The notes under the pieces: generated by a model | Databases searched by the model: none | Told to the model about the DNA's origin: nothing | Seen by the model: the letters and a program-made list of their open reading frames with translations, nothing else | Shown here: one piece after another, positions 8,843 through 13,110 of the stretch | How the letters are laid out: the number at the start of each line of letters is the position of its first letter | How positions within the stretch are numbered: the stretch's first letter is position 1 | Assembly (NCBI GenBank): GCA_036940085.1 | Contig: JALLBK010000848.1 | Location: forward strand, 1 to 13,110 | Origin: Discostella pseudostelligera | Lineage: Eukaryota > Bacillariophyta > Thalassiosirophyceae > Thalassiosirales > Thalassiosiraceae | Length of the DNA: 13,110 nt | Reading direction: 5' to 3' | Program-made: the position numbers and the translations under genes

Positions 8843-9919
8843 TTTGAAGATTGTTTCAATTTTGCGATTGCTGAGATGCGTCACTGTAGTGAAGCATATC
8901 TTGCGGCTCAGCGTGATGAGGAATGGTATTTTGTTCACAAAAAATACGTCGATCGACATCATGACTAAGCGATGGAGTGTACGAATCTCGACAGGGATTT
9001 CGACAATGACAGTCATCACGTGCTCAGGTTTGGTGCGTGTTGTCTTTCCTTTCAACGCCGCAATGTTCGGTCCCCAAATCTTTTCAGCGATTTTTGCATC
9101 CTCTGCTGTTACAGGACATTCCTTGACTTGGCTTGATTGAAGAATCCATTTGTAGTCGGGAGCAGATGGGAATGCCAGACATGCATAGAAGGTTTTTGCC
9201 TTGTCCGCAGCCTGTATCTGCCATTTGTTGTATGACAGCATGTTTTCTTCTACCGTCACAACGAAGCTAAACTCCTCCCTCTGTGGGTCGTAACAGTGGA
9301 GTCCACTCGAGCACAGGCGGAAGATCATGTTGGGCAATCCATGCGATTCGCGATACACGTAGAAAGCTTCATCATAGCTGTTGTACGTCACGCTGTACCG
9401 TTTGATCACTTCCTTGAGTGAAAGAATGTTGGTGATTGCCTTGGTTGAAAACCATATCGGACATTGGTCCTTTCCAATATCCGCCACTTGGTAGACTTTC
9501 ATCGAACCGCCGTTGCTTTGGAGCGTGAGGGGTTCGTCGGAGTCGCAAACATTTGTCACCAGCTTTCGGTTGCAGAAGAGCGACATTGTAGATTTGTTAT
9601 CAAGTAGGATGATTGACTGTAAATCCAAATCTTTTAGTTTGCCTTTCGACTGCTTCAGAACCACGTTGTTGTGAGCTTTTTCTGGTGAAACGTTTTTGGA
9701 GATATGGATGAATTGGAAGTGTGATTGTTCATCTTCAGATGATTTGTCATCTTCTTCCATCTGTGACTTGAGCTGTGCGAATTGTTTGTTAATTTTCTTT
9801 TCAAGTTCTTCAATGCTCTTCTTACTTGATTTCGAGGATACGGAGGATTCTTCGCTCTCTCCCTTGTTTTTATTTGGACATTTCTTCACACTATGCCCCT
9901 TTTTCCCGCATACAAAACA
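8840..9919 (-). pseudogene. Gag zinc knuckle, protease and N-terminal integrase of pol
   Basis: The frame starts within Gag at the zinc knuckle CFVCGKKGHSVKKC (9919-9878), a perfect C-x2-C-x4-H-x4-C nucleic-acid-binding motif. A Ser/Lys/Glu-rich stretch with coiled-coil character (SIEELEKKINKQF) follows. The aspartic protease has its active-site Asp in LLDNKSTMSLFCN (Asp codon 9601-9599), where animal and plant copia elements have D-S-G. Then come a pre-integrase region (NILSLKEV, LHCYDP, SFVVTVEENM) and the integrase start with first catalytic Asp in MSIDVFFVNKIPF (8950). I do not see a canonical HHCC zinc-binding set. The frame stops at TAA 8842-8840, and the same frame resumes the core just beyond. 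Confidence 0.92.
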
Positions 9920-11176
9920 GATTCTATTCTCGAAGAAGTTCTTCTTTGGCTCATCGCCATCATCTCCCTCTTTCTTTTCTGCTCCCTTTTGCCTTTTTGT
10001 GCGAATGCCATGCCTTCACTTTGTATATTTGTTGGCACCTTCTTTTCATCATATTTGTTAATAAGTTCGATGGCATCTGCGCGTGTTGCTGGATATTCAT
10101 CTCTTTTAGCGATGAATGCCTCAAGTAGATTGTTTCGCACTGCATCGTGCGTACTCGTGCTGCTGCTGTTCTTAATGATGAGGTAGGCTAGGAGCCTTTC
10201 CTTTGAGTCTGACTGGATCTCTTCTTGTTCCTTCGTAGTCAGTGCGTCATATTTCCCCCATCCTTTCGCTGTGCAGCAGTAATCCCACAGGGAGTTGAAT
10301 TATTCTGCCACATCCACACGAGTATTGAATTTTTCATACCATTGGGAATTGGACATGTTGTTCGATTGCCTCATCGTCAGTACCGCCAGGAGGTGATCCA
10401 CCAAGTTGCATGGTGCGTATTCGTCTCCCGTTTGCTTCATAATCACTCTCTCAATAAGTGCCTATAGCTCCAACAGTTTCTGCTTTTTGTTGACCTCATC
10501 CCATTTTGCATCGTCGTGCATCTTATCCTGCAGCCTTTTTGTGCACTGCCCAACAATGATTGCGAATGTTTTTGTTGATTTAGGATGTGTTTTGCTGCCC
10601 TGTTGCCGCATACCTTCTCATTCTGTTTCCATTCCCCTTTTTCCTCATCGTCAAGGGGTACCTTTACCTCCATGCCTTGTTCATATTGCAGTTGCAGAAT
10701 TTCGTTGTCGAGATCGAACATCTTTTCTTCCAACTCTTCTAGGGCCGATGGATCAGGTGGGTTTATAGGTATGGCGTCAATTTCGGCTTGTAGCCGTGCC
10801 TTTTTCCTCTGGAGTTTGGTGAGGTTGTTGCTTGTTGGGCGCGTATCATTGCTTCATAGATCGGTTGTCTGGCTTTTGCGCTCGATGGGTATTCGGGTGG
10901 TGGAGCTACAAACTCTTTCTTTGTCTCCAGTTCCCCCATGATGTAACCGCCATATAGACTGCCGACATATTGTGCTATCTTGATCTGGGTCATCCTCATC
11001 AGGTCGGCTGATGAACGTTCCCCGAGATCGAAGATGTTGCCCTCGAGTTCCTTGTTTAGTCCGGTCTTCGTTGGTTTACCGGATCTATGGTTGCCGCAGC
11101 CACGGCCACCCGATCTGTTGCTATTGTTGCCACGGCCAGCATTGCCGCCGCGGCCTTTACTGTTTCTCCCGGCCAT
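9878..11176 (-). pseudogene. Gag capsid/nucleocapsid, broken by frameshifts and stops
   Basis: The likely start is ATG at 11176, 36 bases inside the 5' LTR. The N terminus (MAGRNSKGRGGNAGRG) is rich in Arg-Gly and suits RNA binding. The capsid-like part follows: YGGYIMGELETKKEFVAPPP, then after a shift near 10830 DAIPINPPDPSALEELEEK, then after a shift near 10620 IIVGQCTKRLQDKMHDDAKW, HLLAVLTMRQSNNMSNSQWY and VRNNLLEAFIAKRDEYPATR. TAG at 10464-10462 and TAA at 10302-10300 interrupt the third frame. A further shift near 9990 is needed to reach the zinc knuckle. Gag normally forms the virus-like particle. Matching blocks in all three frames show decay of one former gene rather than several genes. 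Confidence 0.88.
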
Positions 11177-11198
11177 CCTGCCAGGGACTCTCTTTTAC

Positions 11199-11213
11199 CT
11201 TCGATAAGATAAT
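11199..11213 (-). promoter_or_regulatory. primer-binding-site position holding a self-complementary 15-mer
   Basis: In the element's sense, ATTATCTTATCGAAG begins at the last base of the 5' LTR and runs into the leader. It does not begin TGG and I cannot match it to the 3' end of any tRNA. It is the exact inverse complement of an LTR-internal word in this RNA sense (perfect against the 3' LTR at 5661-5675, one G-U change against the 5' LTR at 11297-11311). The position fits a primer-binding site. Confidence 0.6.
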
Positions 11214-11435
11214 GTTGGGGAACTGCACCGGCAGTTGCCCTTTTAAGCACACCTATTCGTTAGAAACTGGACTCATTCTAATTAATTCTTTAGATGATTA
11301 TCTTATCAAAGTGAGCTTGGGAGTTCCATGCCGACCATGTATCCAGACACTCGTCTATCTGTATACACACCCATTATTGTATGTACGTCTCCCAGCACAC
11401 TTAATATTTATGTTGCCGAAGCTTTTGCTTCAACA
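11213..11435 (-). repeat. 5' LTR (223 bp)
   Basis: It is the same length as the copy at 5577-5799, with TGTTG and CAACA ends. In the element's sense it would carry the promoter. An AT-rich TAAATATTAA lies about 26-35 bases from its 5' end (near 11410-11401) and GTATAC at about 70-75; either could be a TATA-like element, but neither is proven. Confidence 0.96.
11221..11236 (-). other. LTR terminal hairpin (5' LTR copy)
   Basis: In the element's sense the arms AACTGC and GCAGTT flank loop CGGT and pair perfectly over six positions, with GGG/CCC extending the stem past one mismatch. Compared with 5585-5600, a U-A pair replaces C-G and an A-U pair replaces G-U, so pairing is kept despite four substitutions in 16 bases. 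Confidence 0.65.
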
Positions 11436-11440
11436 CAAGG
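11436..11440. repeat. target site duplication CAAGG (right)
   Basis: CAAGG directly follows the CAACA LTR terminus and equals 5572-5576. Removing the element and one copy would join two purine-rich stretches that both contain GGGCAAGG. Confidence 0.9.
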
Positions 11441-11585
11441 ATGCTGACAAGGGCAAGGATCACCTTGTTGAGGAGGATGAGGAAAAGAATGCTGAGGAGG
11501 AGGGAGGAGGAGAGTAGAAGGATGCTGAAGAGAACAAGAAGAACAATGCTGAGTGAGGGGGGTGCTCCTGAGGAGAAGGATTGGG
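11441..11585. repeat. purine-rich GAGGA/GATGCTGA tract
   Basis: The plus strand here is almost all A and G (GAGGAGGATGAGG, AAGAATGCTGAGGAGG), the opposite bias to the region left of the element, though the last 55 bases before the left LTR are already purine-rich. There is no gene; short frames give only Glu/Arg/Lys or Leu/Ser runs. Confidence 0.75.
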
Positions 11586-11595
11586 AGGTCAACAA

Positions 11596-11623
11596 CTGCT
11601 CACTGCTCACTGCTCACTGCTCA
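11596..11623. repeat. heptamer array (CTGCTCA)4
   Basis: Four perfect 7-bp units lead directly into TTCTCAGTGTA, the first clear unit of the following minisatellite. Confidence 0.92.
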
Positions 11624-12398
11624 TTCTCAGTGTAGTTGGGTGGTCAACACCCTTAATCTGCTGTGTATGTAGTTATTGGGTGGTCAACACAATATATCTG
11701 TGTGATTGGGTGATTGGGTGGTTGGCTGTGGTTGGCACCTATTCTGAGTGGAATTGGGTGGTCCAAACAGGAATTGGGTGGCTGGGGGCCGGTGCCCTTC
11801 TCAGTTTGACAACTTTGGTGGTTGACACCCATGCATTCTCAGTGCAATGGGGTGGTTCTTGCACCAATTGTTGGGTGGTCAACACAACTCATTCTCAGTG
11901 TATTTGGTTGGTCTACACTTCTTATTCTCAGTGTAATCCTAATTGTTGGGTGGTTGGCACCCATTCTAGGTGAAATTCTTGGCTGGTTGTTGGCAGCCAT
12001 TCTCAGTGTCATGGAGTGTGGAGTGGTTGCCAGCCATTCTCAGTGGAACTGGGTGAGTGGTCTTTGTGTCATGGGTGGTCAAGACCTATTCTCAATGTAA
12101 TTGGTTGGTCAACACTCATTTTCAGTGTATTGGGTTGTCAAACACCCATTCTAGGGCAAATAATTGTTGGCTTGAGGTCAACACTAATTCTCAGTGGCAT
12201 TCTTGTGTGATTGACAGCCAGCCATTCACAGTGTCATTCATGGGTGGTTGGTACCCATTCTAAGTGGAAATGTATCATCATTCTCAGTGTCAGGTGTCAG
12301 GTGTCAGGTGTCAGGTGTCAGGTGTCAGGTGTCAGGTGTCAGGTGTCAGGTGCCATTGGGTGGTTGACACAGCACACCATTCTCAGTGTAATGCAGGT
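11620..12398. repeat. degenerate minisatellite with CATTCTCAGTGTAATTGGG / TGGTCAACACC core
   Basis: About 17 copies of a CATTCTCAGTG-like word alternate with GGGTGGTCAACAC or GGGTGGTTGGCAC, at spacings of roughly 25-55 bases. Units are strongly diverged, so this is an old array. The second half of the unit is itself palindromic: TGGGTG-GTTGG-CACCCA at 11947-11963 is a perfect 6-bp stem, and GGGTG-GTCAA-CACCC at 11638-11652 a 5-bp stem. There is a single CpG (near 11790). No gene is supported; the Trp/Gly/Val/Ser-rich frames here follow from the repeat. Confidence 0.85.
12288..12350. repeat. heptamer array (TGTCAGG)9
   Basis: Nine perfect TGTCAGG units fill 63 bp and start inside a CAGTGTCA unit of the minisatellite, from which they probably arose by slippage. 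Absence of any variant unit suggests recent expansion. Confidence 0.95.
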
Positions 12399-12420
12399 GT
12401 ACAGTGTGCAAGAAGTATCT

Positions 12421-12688
12421 ATTACTGAAGCAGGATGCAAGGAGGAGCAGCAGCAGGATGAGGAATGAGGAGGATGAGTAGTTGGATTGAGGATGTGAGC
12501 ACCACCAAAACCATCCCCACATTAGCATGATTGTTCTCACTGCTTCTTCTGCTCCTGCTGTTGCTCCTGCCACTCCTCCTGCTGATGCTCATCCTCATCC
12601 TGCCTCAGAGTCTCTCCTGGGCATCCCCATCATACCATGACCACCATCACATTACTTCCTGTTTTCAGTATAGCAGATTATGGCTTGT
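12421..12688. repeat. purine-rich then pyrimidine-rich low-complexity DNA
   Basis: A purine-rich part (GGAGGAGCAGCAGCAGGATGAGG, 12440-12480) is followed by a pyrimidine-rich part (CTGCTCCTGCTG...CTCATCCTCATCC, 12541-12605). The two are roughly inverse complements and could fold back on each other imperfectly. I see no gene. Confidence 0.65.
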
Positions 12689-12723
12689 CAGCACTCAGCA
12701 CTCAGCACTCAGCACTCAGCACC
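12689..12723. repeat. heptamer array (CAGCACT)4 plus one variant
   Basis: Four perfect CAGCACT units are followed by CAGCACC. It is the third heptamer array within 1.1 kb, with a unit different from the other two. Confidence 0.93.
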
Positions 12724-13053
12724 CTCACCATCATTCATCATCTTCCATAGAGCAACTGCATCAGCACTGCTGTGGTTTCTCATACTCCTCGTTACCCATC
12801 TTCGAGCTCTCCTCATCCTTGTCAATGCACTAGTAAACATGATGGTATCAGCAGCATCAACAAGAACAACTTCAAACATTGATCCTCACCATTTAGCTGC
12901 TGCTGCTTTTCCTCCATATCCCTAATACTAGCTAGGGTGCAATCTTACCTCATCCTCCTACTAGGGGATGACCCATAAGATGTACTTTAAAATTTGTGTA
13001 ATTCATTTTTCCTCCACACTCCACATCCTTGCTACCCCAACCCTCAATTCCTT
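12724..13053. other. intergenic DNA without a recognisable gene
   Basis: This is a mixture of CATCAT/CTCCTC words and less repetitive sequence (about 12760-13030). The frames at 12531-12833 and 12680-12925 are low complexity and cross the heptamer array. I see no RNA gene, splice pattern or conserved motif. Confidence 0.5.
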
Positions 13054-13110
13054 TCATCCTCATCCTCATCCTCATCCTCATCCTCATCCTCAACCTCAAC
13101 CTCAACCTCA
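13054..13110. repeat. hexamer array (TCATCC)6 then (TCAACC)3.5, runs off the right edge
   Basis: Six perfect TCATCC units switch abruptly to TCAACC units that continue to the window end. The block arrangement of the two variants indicates local expansion after one point change. Confidence 0.95.

Larger units (their letters stand above)
5572..11440 (-). mobile_element. Ty1/copia LTR retrotransposon, complete but degenerate (CoDi-like)
   Basis: The element proper is 5577-11435 (5,859 bp), bounded by two 223-bp LTRs starting TGTTG and ending CAACA, and flanked by identical 5-bp target duplications CAAGG (5572-5576 and 11436-11440). Read on the minus strand, the order is RG-rich Gag, CCHC zinc knuckle, DNKST protease, integrase, reverse transcriptase with HVDD, and RNase H. 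Integrase before reverse transcriptase defines Ty1/copia rather than Ty3/gypsy. The protein motifs match diatom CoDi elements as I remember them; the exact clade needs a tree. About six frameshifts and five in-frame stops mean this copy cannot make its proteins. It inserted into low-complexity repeat DNA, about 2.85 kb past the GT41 gene. Confidence 0.95.

Noticed and set aside
8482..8968. Two plus-strand frames of similar sequence as a small tandem gene pair
   Set aside because: They are the antisense of the duplicated integrase core; the minus strand carries the recognisable motifs.
5772..11176. An intact, active retrotransposon using programmed frameshifting
   Set aside because: About six shifts, five stops, an integrase duplication and a deletion are too many and too scattered to be programmed recoding.
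12288..12350. TGTCAGG array as telomeric DNA
   Set aside because: The unit is not TTAGGG- or TTTAGGG-like, the array is only nine units long, and it clearly derives from the adjoining minisatellite.
11620..12398. Regularly recurring CATTCTCAGTG as a CRISPR array
   Set aside because: Spacing and repeat sequence are irregular, the intervals are themselves repeated, there are no cas genes and the context is eukaryotic.

Overview
Organism: this is nuclear DNA of a eukaryote, most likely a diatom (centric more likely than pennate, but that is a guess). Three things point there: a long OGT/SPINDLY-family gene with an N-terminal poly-Ser (TCG) run and one short GT-AG intron; a Ty1/copia element whose protein motifs (protease DNKST, reverse transcriptase HVDDCK, NKIPF integrase block) resemble the diatom CoDi copia lineages as I remember them; and very repeat-rich, strand-asymmetric intergenic DNA. 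I ran no database search.

Layout. 1-2724 (+): 3' part of an O-GlcNAc-transferase-like (GT41) gene, entering from the left edge, with an 81-bp intron (2460-2540) and a small last exon that supplies the C-terminal family motif. 2725-5571: about 2.8 kb of degenerate, pyrimidine-biased low-complexity DNA with no convincing gene. 5572-11440: a complete but dead Ty1/copia LTR retrotransposon on the minus strand, with 5-bp CAAGG target duplications, two 223-bp LTRs (TGTTG...CAACA), and Gag, protease, integrase, reverse transcriptase and RNase H in that order, broken by about six frameshifts and five in-frame stops. 11441-13110: purine-rich simple sequence, a degenerate hairpin-forming minisatellite, three heptamer arrays, another pyrimidine-rich stretch, and a hexamer array running off the right edge.

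Main observations. (1) The LTRs differ at 20 of 223 positions; all are transitions and 17 fall in 13 CpG-derived dinucleotides, four of them TG/CA doublets where the copies seem to have lost one ancestral CpG on opposite strands. The same CpG signature appears in a duplicated integrase segment and probably in two TGA stops, and the right flank has one CpG in about 1.35 kb. This points to methylated-CpG deamination as the main force decaying this locus. (2) Where a tRNA primer-binding site should lie, directly inside the 5' LTR, there is instead a 15-nt perfect inverted copy of an LTR-internal sequence, suggesting Tf1-like self-priming or a 5'-leader stem. (3) A hairpin near the LTR terminus keeps its pairing between the two LTRs through compensatory changes, so it may be a functional RNA structure inside that stem.

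The gene and the transposon are not functionally linked; the element sits inside repeat DNA downstream of the gene.
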